Assembly: GCA_022606135.1 (NCBI GenBank)
Contig: JABYQN010000001.1
Span: forward strand, 3,720,001-3,784,000
Reading direction: 5' to 3'
Length of the DNA stretch: 64,000 nucleotides
DNA from: Fomes fomentarius
Lineage: Eukaryota > Basidiomycota > Agaricomycetes > Polyporales > Polyporaceae
The notes beneath the pieces were generated by a model. It was not told the origin of the DNA. It ran no database searches and saw nothing but the letters and a program-made list of their open reading frames with translations. Positions 19,196 to 30,911 of the stretch are shown in pieces. Positions within the stretch are counted from its first letter, which is position 1. Every line of letters begins with the position of its first letter. The translations under genes and the position numbers were made by a program.

Positions 19196-22100
19196 TCGCG
19201 CCCACGCGCTCCCCCGACTCTTTCCCCTTCTCATACCCTTCCGTGCACCGACAATTACTCTCTCCCTTTTAGTCCAACTCCATCGTTCATTATCCCATTC
19301 ATAGCCTGGGCTCGTCGCCCAAGATACCATTCCTTTTATCCGTGCCACACGGCTCATCTACTTACGGTCTCCAACCAGACACCGCTCACTTGGGCAACAA
19401 TTTATGCGTGGATGATGATTCGCATCCTGTTCACGACAGTACCGCGCAGGTGGTACAACGCAGACACCGACCATGTCTTCGGCGCAGTCAGCCACAGGAG
19501 TCAAGGACTACTCGAGCAGTCCTTCAAAACAAGAGAAGATAAGTAAACACATTCTACGGCTACCAAAGCTGTGTTTCTCGCCAGAGTCTCAACTCAAGTT
19601 TCTCAGGCTAGCATAGATTCAATACGGTGATAGGGGGCACAGGGCTACTTCGCGCCACTCCTCGGTATACCAGACGACTTCTCATGTGACGAACATCTTC
19701 ACAGCGAGTGCACTGTTTTCGTCAATGATGGCAATCTAGCGGAGAAATCTGAGATCCTCTTTTGCTACTCTCAATCTCAGGCACACTTCAATAGGGTACA
19801 TCTGAGTTTACAAGCTGACATTGCTCCACGCATCCGCGTCCTCTCCAGGTGACATACACGATATGCAAGTTATTCGTATCCGTCCAGTGACTGGCGAAAC
19901 ACTATCCAGCATGAAACACCTAGTTCGCAGCCCGTCAACAGATGCAGAATCTGACCCGCCGTCGAGACACTGATAATTGGAAAGAGAATGTTCTCCCTAC
20001 TTGCAAGCCGGCCCGGACGGTGCTGTGCACAATATCGAACCCACAGTGGCGGCATTTCTACTACTTCTGCTGGGCTTTGTCTACTACGAGACTGGGGCCT
20101 CGTGATCTTCTGAACCACTGGACCTGTCTCTGCGACAGAGCGAATGTACCGCAGCTCATCGGGGATCATACCCGTTCGCAAATCACTTATCTCTATGGTA
20201 GTAGCTGGGCGATGCGGACGGCTGAGGAGACATGGCGGTCTCTTCCAAATCTCAATGAGATATGTGTGCTAGAGTACCTATAATAGCGTTTAATCGAGTT
20301 ACTCGATGTACTGGTATGAGAGTGCCAGTGCATCGCACTTTATTATTTTCCTGGCTCATCATATTGCTACTGACGAACAACCCAGAAGGTCGGAGAATTG
20401 CGATCAAAGTGAGGAGTACGCGAACGAGAATACACATCAGTACTCGCGGAAATTCCTTTATAGTCCTTAATTGGGCTATTAAGATGCTTAAGACAGTGTA
20501 AGGACATTAAGCCCATGGGCGCCTCTGCACTGCCACAGTGGCTGCTATGACCTCCTCCTCAGCTCACTTGCGCTCGGGGCATAGCACGTTGAGTTCGTGT
20601 TGTATCTATTCGAATATTTGTAGAATTCTTCGTCTGAGGTGAATGAACCATTGTATCAAGCTTTGAAGCTTTTGAGTGAGGAATGCTATAGTCATTCACT
20701 GATGTTTTCTTCACCCAGTATGGGCATAAGTCCTGTTAAGACCGTAAGTTCATGAAGGAATTTTCGCAAGTACTGATGCATACACCGGAATGTACTACAT
20801 TAAAATGTCCCACCTGCCACAGCCTTAAATTTCAAGGAGAGTACGAACTCCGATGACCCAAGGTATCTAAAGGGCGCGACGTTCTGCATAGATTCTTTGG
20901 ACTTTTGCAATCGGAGTCTTAGTACAGCTTGACTGCCGAGCAATGACTGTGGCTTGTAGGACGCTCGGTGCACACTAAGTTGAACCGACGGTATTCAGCT
21001 TAGTAACATGTCATATAAACAAGGCAGTATTCTCGTAGAAAGATGTACTAATGTGTTGTTACATACATCAAGAAAGGCACGATCGTAGAGAGATGTACTT
21101 AGGCCAATGACCACTGAGAAGACACCTTATGCTGTGCCAACTGTCCATTAAGCGACAGCGCACAAGCGTAAATAAGGTCCCCATACATCAGGCACCACGA
21201 GGATAGTAGCGGAGAGATGGCTGAACACTACCCTGACTGACACATTTAACGTCGTCTAACACGATGTCATCGTATTCAATCCACGTCCCATCCAACAGGT
21301 GAAGTCTGTAGCCAGACAGTGCCTGTTACATGCCAAGTAAACAGCTTCGGCATGTCTTGAGGAGGAATATGAATATGATACACACCAATGCTCGTTCAAC
21401 TTCCTCAGCAATGATCCTTGCCAGCCTCCCACATGTAAGGGGTCAGCCGCCCCGGTAGAGGTAATGCTGAACAGGGCGCAAATTGACTTTGGGGAGCTAA
21501 CATAAGCGAAGACCAGGTTATAAGACACTAAACCCATGTATGATCTCAAGAAGAGAGATACCAACGCAAAGGCGGACTATGAACTTGCCCCCCTTCTTTG
21601 GTTCGAAACTTCCCATGATCGAAGGTGTCTTCTTCGGAATCCATGACCTCTCCGTTTGCGGCGTCTTTCATGCACGTGTTGTCGTACTTCATGACAGTAA
21701 ATGGCTCTTCAACTTTGTTACCCTTTCTGTATGGCTCCTGGGGGACGAGCTAGATAATCTCAAACCAGTTGCTGCTGCCGCCTCCGAAAACGTGCCACAT
21801 ATACCGTCTTAGCTTAGGCTCGGTTCTAGCATCCTCGTGCACTGGTGGCAATACAGCATGAATCCCTGCCGCCCCCTGCTTTGAGGCCCCCACAGTACTA
21901 GATAGAGGTTCAGTGGGTGCCGTGGGTGTCGATGCGCTGGGATAATAATCGGGGCAAAGTCTCAGGGACGCTGCTTGCTGAGCCTGAGAATGAAAACTTT
22001 GTCGGTGCATGAGTTGACTAGATACCAATATCTAGCTCAACTGACAATCTGAATCCAGCCTTCAGCCAAAATCAAGGACTTCCAGGTACCTTGGACCAAC

Positions 22101-24677
22101 GTGTGCGCAAAGCTTAGTCGACCCGTCTTTTCATAGGCGAAAGACACAGTCCCATCCGGGAAGGCCAAATGTAGGCTTATTGTCAATCGCATGTAATCGT
22201 ATAAGATGCACTTGGTGACATACCTCTGGCCCGGGTATGGAGTCAGCATCGTAACTTGAGTCTTCGAGGGACACTTTCAGTCGAACGTAGCATGCGTGTC
22301 CTGGATGGTGCTCGTATGTCTTACGGTCAGGTGTAGCAATCAGGAACAACATGCTGAGCGGGTCCATAAGGTAGTCCTGGGTTTGGTGAAGTGGGTAGGT
22401 GTGGTATACGGTCTGCGAGTAGGTGCGATGAGATGTGGGGGGGACCCCGCGGCCCAAGTATATATACACATAGATATCTGCTGCACATGCAATGGAAATA
22501 TTAGCGCCGGGCGGGCAGTAACCACTGTAACCCTGAGTAATGAAACTGGGGCAAGCAAGCCTGAATTTGGGAGACTCACGGAAACATCAATATGAGATAT
22601 CTCATCTCAAAGTTCAACGTCAACACCAATCCCTCCCGACAATGGTAAACAAGTAATTCATCTGAAAACGGATAAACAACGCGTGTGCTCGCCCCACATA
22701 AAGATTTGGCAATGGTCTCGATGTTACGCTGCAAGGTGCCCCATTTGTGTAAAGAATACGTGCAAGCGCACCGGAAAGAATGGGATAGGCCTTGAGATCT
22801 TGAGAGGACATGTGGTATTATGGGGATCATCGGAAATTATGCTTACTGCGCCTCAATCCAACGTGCGTTTCAATATCGAGTGGAGACAGGCGTCTTGTGT
22901 AGGATTTTTGGGACCGTGTTCGCCACACCGCTGTGATATCCAGATGATGTACGAGCTTTGGTATGCCCTCATTCGCGCACTGGCGGCGTGCAGCATTGTA
23001 AACCTGATGACAGCATAGGTCACGTGCGAGCGCGAGTGAGAGTTGTTGGAGTACGCGCGACGCGACACGACACGTGTTGTTGACGCTGTGACACACTTGT
23101 TCTTCGCAAAACATATGTTGCTTAACCGGCGAGGCAAAAACTCGTTCGCGTATGTACAAAACGCGTTTGGTTCGTAGGTACAGGCGCGTGCCCGGGGATC
23201 TTGGTGTGAGGCCAGCCGTCTTAAGTGGTCTCCTCCCGTTGTTCCCGCTCTATCTAAAAATTGTCCGCACTGGGTAAGTTATCTAACATTAACCCACGCC
23301 ACTCTCATAGCGGGAGCAAGACCACTTAAAGCCGCTGGTTTTAAGTACAAGCTGAGCCAGGCTCTTAACATCACTACCTCCATCCCTCCTTCCCTCCTTC
23401 GAGACCGTCCACCTGGCACACCCGCTACCGCAATCTCGGACGCTAATGAGTGCACACTACTGAGGTGAGTAGTTGCTGTTTCTACCATAGTTCTGGTTAG
23501 TGCATCAGCAAAAGTGCCCCAGGCTGGTATGGGGTTTGCCAGGTCTCACCTGCACATATAACTGCCACCAGAAGATGTCAGCTTTGCCAGGCTGGTGATA
23601 CAGCTGACCAGTGTATGTTATTGACCTCTGAACCATGTCAGAACCACCACCTAGGTCACATATGACCACTACGGTAAGATATGACCACGCTCACCAGTGT
23701 ATATAAGACGACGTATCTGCCAATATGGAAATTTGGTTCTGCTCTGGGGTCTCTGGGGTCCCGCTAGTCACTGGTATCGAAATCATTGATAATATCATTA
23801 TATTCAATCATACTGGTTATTGATTACATTGAAGCTACTAATAATACTACAAGGTACCCATACAAACCGGAGATGATAACATAGAACTCACCGAGGTGTC
23901 GTAGCAGAGCAATGAAGGCACTTACCACTCAAGTCCAACAATAGCAGTTATGACAGAAAAACATACCTTGGGAGACAAAAGAGAAGGCCGAAATGGTATA
24001 GGACTGACCTTGGTGTTGGACTTACCGGTAGAGAGAATGAACTCCTTGTCGGAGGGGGTAGAGTGAGTCATACTAGGGAGGAGTTGGGGCACGCCATTTA
24101 TGCGCATCGGAAGGGACGGGTTGGTTCGGATTGAGGCAGGCACGCCAACCGCTTGGCAACTGCGCTCAAGTGATGGCGCAATATACGCGACAGATGTGGT
24201 GAATCATGGGAGACTGTGAGCCGCGGAACAGCTCTGTAACCCCATGGTAGGGTTTGTTGCGACCAGATGTTGCACGCAGACGCTGTGTCGGAGTTTATAT
24301 GATTATGAATGAAGCTTACGAACCAAAATGACCAGCGGATAGCTCAGATGATATATTCTTGCCAGCCTGGTATGTATCTGGTAAGGTATGTCCAGCTCTG
24401 CCGAAGGATGGACTTCTGGAACCCGGATGGCAAAACCCTCATCAGGGTGGGTGCTACCTTATAAGATTCGTCCGGACTGACCACGTCCACCTGTCCATAC
24501 ATGGCAACGTCATTTTTGCTGCAGTGCCCCAATGGGCACGTAGATGTTCAACTCGGACACATGCCTCACGGTTTTTGTGTCGACATCATACCACGTCAGT
24601 GCATACTCACTGCGTGTCAGGCGCCCCTAGGCTGAGCTCGGCTAGTCCACGTGGCTGTGGGGTCTGGCTATGTAGTC
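19196..24677. other. Gene-poor region
   Basis: About 5.5 kb with no gene I can support. Short frames such as 19942-20283 (+), 21750-22028 (-) and 22131-22469 (-) have no recognisable motifs or clear splice partners. Some may be worn transposon or gene remnants. A possible worn LTR near 23635-23773 is treated under rejected items. Confidence 0.5.
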
Positions 24678-24679
24678 TA

Positions 24680-25372
24680 CTATCGTGACCCCAGTGTTCG
24701 CGGTGACCCCAGTGTTCGCTGGAGAGGCGATGTACTTCCTTTCCGCTGGCCGATAACGATACATTCTCAGAAGTTTATTACTGCATATATTAGCTACCTA
24801 ACACAACAAGAACGGGGCGAATCCATGAAGATTTGACTCCGATCTTGAACAAAGTAGTACTCTGAAAGCTGCTTCCCCTCTATTGTTGGACTTCGCTATA
24901 ACACGGATCCCGGGCGCTGCAGGTGATTTTTTGCATGCATATGGAATAGTGTATATTCAGCATACTCCCCATTTTTCCGAGGTCAGAATCACAGCAAAAC
25001 GACCTGCAGCGACACCTGGTCCTCGAGCGTGACTTTGGTGCCACCGCGTAGCAATCCAAATTCGTTCTCCGACTAGCGTTGGGCGCGAAGCTTGCAGGGC
25101 TGGTCAGAGGAGGCCTTGCGGACTCTGAATGCGGCTATGGTCGGCACTGTGACCCGATGTGACCATTTTTCGGAGAATCCAGCGAACACTGGGGTCAGAC
25201 CCACTGTCTCCCTCGTCTTTCACGCAGTTTTGCATCCAGTCCACTCAAGCTTCGTGACATAGCTCTTTGGTATAGTTTACAACGTACTACGAAATTTGAG
25301 CCTTATCAGTGGGATGTAGCGGGAGCTATTCGTGATTCCATATTTCTCCCGCGAACACTGGGGTCACGATAG
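24680..25372. mobile_element. 693-bp TIR element with TA target duplication (MITE-like)
   Basis: The ends are perfect inverted repeats of about 25 bp, beginning CTATCGTGACCCCAGTGTTC at the left and its complement at the right. Each is flanked by TA (24678-24679 and 25373-25374), as expected for Tc1/mariner/pogo elements. The 16-mer tgaccccagtgttcgc occurs four times: 24686-24701 and 24704-24719 direct, 25182-25197 and 25351-25366 reversed. The inner pair extends to a 20-bp inverted match. No transposase is encoded, so it is non-autonomous. Its ends differ from those of the Tc1-like element at 17.9-19.2 kb. Confidence 0.88.
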
Positions 25373-25374
25373 TA

Positions 25375-26996
25375 GCTGTCCCCGGCGCTACGAGTGTCTA
25401 TCTACCACCACGTCTCGCTTCGTCTCGTATCCACGAACTCGGCCATGTACTATAGCTACATACTACCCCAATGTTATGCTATCTCTGTGTACGATGGGAT
25501 ATCCCGTGTGACGACATAGTGTGTACATCGCGGATGGACTGACTGGCTGTGCACCTACAGCCACTCCGTCTATACTCAGCTAGTATGGGATCCTATCAAT
25601 TGTTCCTACGTCGTATACCCGTATATGGTAGTGGTCCTGGACTCTTGACGATTTCTCATCGATATCCTACTAAATCGTGTCTGTATCATATTCGACAGAT
25701 ATGGCTTTTTGAACTAACAGTACTCGCTTTATCCTCAGGGATCCTCATCTGCCATACATTGTTGTCTCGCTCGTCTCTCCGTCTCGTCTCTCGCCGTCTC
25801 GTGGAGCTCGACTCTCTCATCTCTCTCGGAGTATGAACTGAAGCTGCATTAGTACTGACATCATTCACATAGCCGATAGCGCTGCTGTCTCTGACTATGT
25901 CAAACTACGACTGTCTACGTAGTACACACTGCATAAATGCAAGGGACGGCAATGCAGCATACAGCCACCCCTCCGCCATGTAGTCTAGGCCGAAGTATCA
26001 ACAAATAGAAACAGCCGATTGTTATCTCGCGTAGCTATGGGGTGTATCCAGGCCCTACCAGGTGCCCACATGGTACATGTCTTGAGATACACGAGGGTGT
26101 GGCTACGCTGGATGGCCCGGCCCGGCTATCCACGCCCATGGTAAATGTCATGATGTACCAGGGTTCTGTCTAGGACCACCTGACATGCAGTGACTGTATT
26201 ATCGTCAATCTTGGGAGCAAATGACCTTTACCAAAATGTTTGGCTCAATGGAAGCCACGATGTATGTCCTGTCCTGCTCGCCGGTCTGGTCTAGCTGCAC
26301 GCCGTCTGGTACTTGGTCACTCTAGTTCTCGTGGCTCAGCGTGCTCTTTCTAGGCATCTAACACATCTACTCAGTACTGACTCAGTTGTCTTGGGACTTG
26401 AGCAAGTAGTGTTACTCTCTAGGTCGTCTCTGGTGATGACAACTCCTCGGTTCCGTGACTGCTTTGCTCAGCATCCGGGTACGTCCATAAGCACCACCCT
26501 TAACAGCATCCATCACTAACATGTGCATCTGCTAGTTGTTTCTCTTTCACCAGGGATTTCGGAAGGGATGTGGACTTGGAGCTCAAGGGAGCTACACGAT
26601 CATCACAGTGTAATAAAATTTCATTTGCCTATGCACAATCACCCGAGTACATACCGAGCATGATGGGACACACGATGCAACCAGATGCTACACGATGTTG
26701 CACGAATCCGTGCACAAGCGCCATCAATACAATCGTGTAGGTGTCTGGTGGATGGACAAAATAACGATTGAAATCGGATCCTGCGATATCACGCGGTCCC
26801 ACACGATTTCGCGAGACGGACGACCGAGTATGAGGACTCATACTCGTCACGACTCACAGTACGGCTGACATTAGACTCCAGTAAGAAAACCGATACCGCT
26901 CCGAGTCGGTTACACGCGCGTCACGGTAAGCTTACTCCGAGATAATCACTTAGGCTCAGTAGCAGAACGGCCTGTCTACCACACTGTAGTTGTTCT
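25375..26996. other. Intergenic, no gene seen
   Basis: No supported coding sequence. It contains a perfect 9-bp palindrome with a 2-nt loop at 26826-26845 (gagtatgag/ctcatactc) downstream of the aminopeptidase gene. Otherwise nothing was recognised. Confidence 0.5.
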
Positions 26997-29028
26997 TTAG
27001 AGCTCTCCAGAGCACACCTTCTCCACCCACTCGGTGTCGTTCCGGACAGTGGTCAGGTTCTCGTATCCGTCCTTCGTGATCAGAACGACGTCCTCAATGC
27101 GGACACCGCCAACGCTCTCGTACCGCTTGAGCACTTCATGATCGATGTGCTTCGAGTCACGGACGGGCGCGAGGAGGTGTGGCGAAAAGTAGATGCCAGG
27201 CTCCACAGTCTACGTCCACGTCCAAGTCGTCAGCGTTCCACCCGGCGTGCTGAGACGGCAAAACAAGAGAGGTCACTGTACTCACGACGACCATGCCCTC
27301 CTCCAACGGTAGCCTCAGGCGCAGATACGTGTAGAACGACTCGTGCCCGAGCTCGATGCCCTTGATGGTGTCGTTCTTCTCGGGCTTGCTCGCACTCGGG
27401 ACGTCGTGTACGTCGAGCCCGAGCGAATGGCCGAGGCCATGAGGGAAGAACGCAGCACTGACGCCGCTCGCGAGAATTGCCTCCTCGGCGTTCCAGGAGC
27501 CAGAGTTGGAGGAGTTGGGCGTCTTGAATATCCCGAGACGCTGGAAACCGCGGACGAGCGTGCGGTGGCAGAGCAATTGCACGGCGTCCCAGTGCAGGCC
27601 CGGCTTGAGGGCCTCCATGGCAAGCTTATGGGATAGACGTGTTAGTGAGGGAAAACGCGGTGGTGGTGAGAACGGGAAGGACAGGAGGGGAGGACGTACG
27701 CGTTGCATTTCGAGAACGAGTTCGTAAATGGCGCGGGCCCCAGGTGTGAACTTGCCGCCATTGCCCACGGGCATGGTCCGAGTAACTGGGGAGAAGGTCA
27801 ATATCCAACAAACCGGCACAAAATATGATACCGACTGTCTGAGGCATAGCATTTCCATTCGCAGCCAGCATCGATCAGAAGAACCTGTGGGTTAAGATTC
27901 CTCTCGTGGTTGTGAGCGAGGTCGCTGTGGTTCTTGTGGTCGTCATGCTTCACAGGGCCCCACGCGAAGTCACGGTCGTTGCAGCAGTAGTGGAGAGTCG
28001 ACGCACGAGTGGACGCGGCCACAATAGGGAGATAGGCCTGGTGCTCGGCACTGTTGACTGAACATGAGCCATGAGATGATCGAACGTGAATAAGGATCAT
28101 ACCCTTCTCTCCGGCAAGATGCCACGAACAGGGCCTCAGCCTCCGCCTCTTTCTCGATAAGCCATTCTCCAGGAAGAAGAGGGCGCTCTGTGCCCGCCCC
28201 CTTTCCCCGAGTGATCAGACCACGTACACCTTGACCGAGAACACGCATAACCGTCTCGTGAGCGCGAGAGCTGATTTGGTTCGCACGCCTGATGAGCTCG
28301 ATCTCCGTCGCATCTTTGATGAGACGTGCGCGATGCAGCGCAGTGAGGAGATAGTCCTGAGTGACATGCACGTTGCCGGCGAGGAAAGCGGCCGTGTACT
28401 GAGATGGGATCGTATGGAACTTGGGTGTCGGAAGCGTGTGTACTATCGCGCCTGGGAACGCCTTGATCAAGTCTTGGATAGCGGCCGGAAGGGCTGCTGA
28501 ATAATCGATCTTGGTCGCGTTGTAGGTTGCGGCTGCCTCCTCGATGGAAGGTGGCGGAACGGACCACATCAGGTCAGCGAGTTCCGCTTTGGGGATGAAC
28601 AGATGCGACGAGGGCTTGTTTGCGAGTGACGTCCCATTTTGCAACATAAGCAAAAGGTAAGATGACGGTACTCTGCATCCAGATAGATAGTAGAAGTTCG
28701 ACTCCTGTGCGAGATGATCAGTATGCGAAAGGTAGGCATGCGATGTATGGTGACCAGACCTGACGGAATGGCATTTCTCGGTCTGTATCATTTCGAAATG
28801 GGGTTACTTCTCCTGCTAGAAGGGCAATTTGCGGCTACTCCGGGATAAGGCGCGATATATTCCTCGAAGTGCGTATATGAGATCTTACCTTGTTCTGGTC
28901 AACCGCGGGCAGTAGCTCCACGAGCTTGGTGAACGTCTTCAGGACGTGTTGTTCGGCTGACCGCGGATTGAATTACTTATCGTAGATTTTCAAGTGACTA
29001 TAGATCACAGCGCACCTGTATAGGACAT
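26997..29028 (-). CDS. Xaa-Pro aminopeptidase / prolidase-like metallopeptidase (M24B)
   Basis: Cytosolic-type peptidase that removes residues next to proline, using two metal ions. The proposed start is MSYTAEQHVLKTF at 29028, split by an intron after 13 nt. Later exons join to REVTPFRNDTDREMPFRQ and ESNFYYLSGCRVP, the N-terminal AMP_N domain. The catalytic domain has metal ligands in LLIDAGCEW, SD-ITRTMP, FFPHGLGHSLGLDVHD, TVEPGIYF and VRIEDVVL. I checked six introns by GT..AG sites and protein continuity; the frame is intact throughout. There is no signal peptide. It is transcribed divergently from RRP42 across 274 bp. Whether it acts on dipeptides or longer peptides cannot be told from sequence. 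The exact start is the least certain part. Confidence 0.92.
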
Positions 29029-29302
29029 GGTTCGACTCCCTGTAGCTTGGATTGCCTTTGCGCACACTCGGGTTGACTCTTGGTAGTGGTAGACTGCAGT
29101 AAGTAAGGAGGACAGTAGCCAATGAAGATCCGGTGTTCCTCCGGGGCTTCGGACCGGGTACCGAGCGCGCATCATACCTGTTTTTCAAGAGTCTGAGAGT
29201 CTGCGCCATATTCCTGCCGTGTTCTCAGAACTCCAGCTTGCCCTTACCTTCGTCGCCAGTCGTGTCTACTATTTTGTTTTATACCGGCTGATTCGAGAGG
29301 CA
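29029..29302. promoter_or_regulatory. Divergent promoter region, aminopeptidase / RRP42
   Basis: 274 bp between the two opposed start codons must contain both promoters if the starts are right. No clear TATA box was identified on either strand. Confidence 0.5.
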
Positions 29303-30483
29303 ATGGCAGCGGGTCTTTTGTCAAAATCGGAAAGCGCATATATCCAGACCTCTCTCCAGGCAACACCTCCATTGCGCGCCGACGGACGCGCTTTGCTCGA
29401 CTTTCGTACCGTTCTGCTCGAAACTGGCGTAGCTCCACTAGCAAATGGTAGCGCGAAGCTCAACATCGGCAAGATGGCACGTGAAGGCGGCGGCGGGACT
29501 GAGGTTTTGGCCGCCGTCAAGCTGGAGGTTGAGGACGTCGAGTCTAGCGATGGCGTAGACGGCGGAAGGATAGCGTGCTCGGTGACGTGGTGCGTAAGCT
29601 CATGTTGATTGTACGATGAGTTGACTCAATGGTTGAAAGACAGCTCGCCTTCCGCGTATCCACACCTATCCTCAAACGCGCTGGACGACCTCCAACACGA
29701 CCTCACTGTCATCTTGCACCAGACGATCGGGCACCCTTCCCTACACCCACAAAATCTCACTATTATCCCCCGCAGGAAGTCATGGTTGCTCAACCTTGAC
29801 GCGGTGATACTGTCGGACTCGGGCAACGTCGTGGACGCGCTGTTCATGGCCGCCCGTGCGGCGCTGTGGGACACGAAAGTACCCCGGACGCGTGCTGTTG
29901 AGTATCGCGCGCCAGAAGCACGCAAGCTATCTAAAGAGGACATACCCGGAGCGATGGATGTCGATGAGACCACGAGCGGGTTCGATACGCGTGGTATGGC
30001 GCAGACTGCGGCGGACTTTGAGTTGCCCGACTACTGGGATGAGGGCGAAGTGTTGCATGGACGAGATCGATGGCCTGTATGCGTCACTTTGAACCTTGTA
30101 CGTGCTCACTCTACATGCCACTGGCCTCGACTGAGATTGCCGTCCTCACAGCTTCCTCCTGTGCACATCCTCGACGCCACGCTCGCGGAAGAGGCGTCGG
30201 TGCCTCTGCGCCTACATCTTGCGTTCTCGTTCCCCTCCTCTGCATCTACACGACTGCAGGCGATGCGACTATTAGGTCCAGGGGAGTTAGACCTGAGCTA
30301 TCTCAAGACTTGTATCGCGGTTTGTATCTGTTACTCGTTGTGGTGTTGTGATTGTGCTCAACCGAACTTCAGGAAGGAGAGAATTATGCGAAGAGCCTGT
30401 TCACAGCGTTGGAGGCGAAGCTGCAGGAAGAGGATGTCAGGCGAAACGTGAAGGCGCGGGAGAGGTTCGCGGTACTACGATGA
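29303..30483 (+). CDS. RRP42: Exosome complex subunit Rrp42 (RNase PH-like)
   Basis: Subunit of the six-membered RNase PH-type ring of the RNA exosome, which processes and degrades RNA in nucleus and cytoplasm. It starts MAAGLLSKSESAYIQ, followed by PPLRADGRALLDFRTVLLET, the typical Rrp42 opening (R-x-DGR). Then come GSAKLNIGKM, VTCSPSAYPHLSS, IGHPSLHPQNLTIIPRRKSW and LLNLDAVILSDSGNVVDALF. Introns follow acg-tg (gtgcgt..gacag), LNL (gtacgt..cacag) and CIA (gtttgt..ttcag). The last exon ends KARERFAVLR. Eukaryotic ring subunits of this family are usually catalytically inactive and contribute structure and RNA binding. Confidence 0.92.
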
Positions 30484-30911
30484 CATATCATGGCTGCGTG
30501 CCCGAGCGTAACGAGTTGAAGCGCCTACCACATACTTTTCGAACTACAACTTGAGACTGCTCATTCGAATCCCGCAAGTGTTTCTCTATCCTCTTGCTTA
30601 ACCTTCAATTACCTCACATTGCCGAAAGACAGCCACGTCTGAGCACATCTTTACTCGACAACAGACCACCAGTCACCTTTCCCTACTCAGCCCAGCTAAT
30701 CTGACAAGCAATCCGAACATCTCGGCCTTCTTTGGGGTTGACTGAAGTACGTTCGTCTTGAAAAGGCTGGAAAGGCTTTATGCAGCCCTCGACACCAAGA
30801 AACATTGGACGGTACATCAAGACCGATTCGTTGTACTATGATGCCCCCTGCACGAGTATAACGTAGGTGCTTATGCGTACAATTGTGTTGATCGCTCACT
30901 CTACTATGACG
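30484..30911. other. Convergent intergenic region
   Basis: 428 bp between the ends of RRP42 (plus) and the minus-strand GH5 gene. No gene or repeat recognised; it must hold both 3' ends. Confidence 0.5.

Noticed and set aside
19942..20283. 113-codon frame in the gene-poor region
   Set aside because: No recognisable motif or splice partner; length is compatible with chance at this base composition.
23635..23773. Possible solo LTR with TATA box followed by a tggtatc sequence
   Set aside because: Begins TGTCA and ends GTCA, but no partner copy, no target duplication and no adjacent retroelement coding sequence could be seen.
26826..26845. Perfect short palindrome as a terminator
   Set aside because: Eukaryotic polymerase II does not need such hairpins, and the site is 150 bp beyond the gene with no T tract; kept only as a note.
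29029..29039. ggttcgactcc resembling a tRNA B box
   Set aside because: No matching A box or cloverleaf around it, and it overlaps the start region of the aminopeptidase gene.
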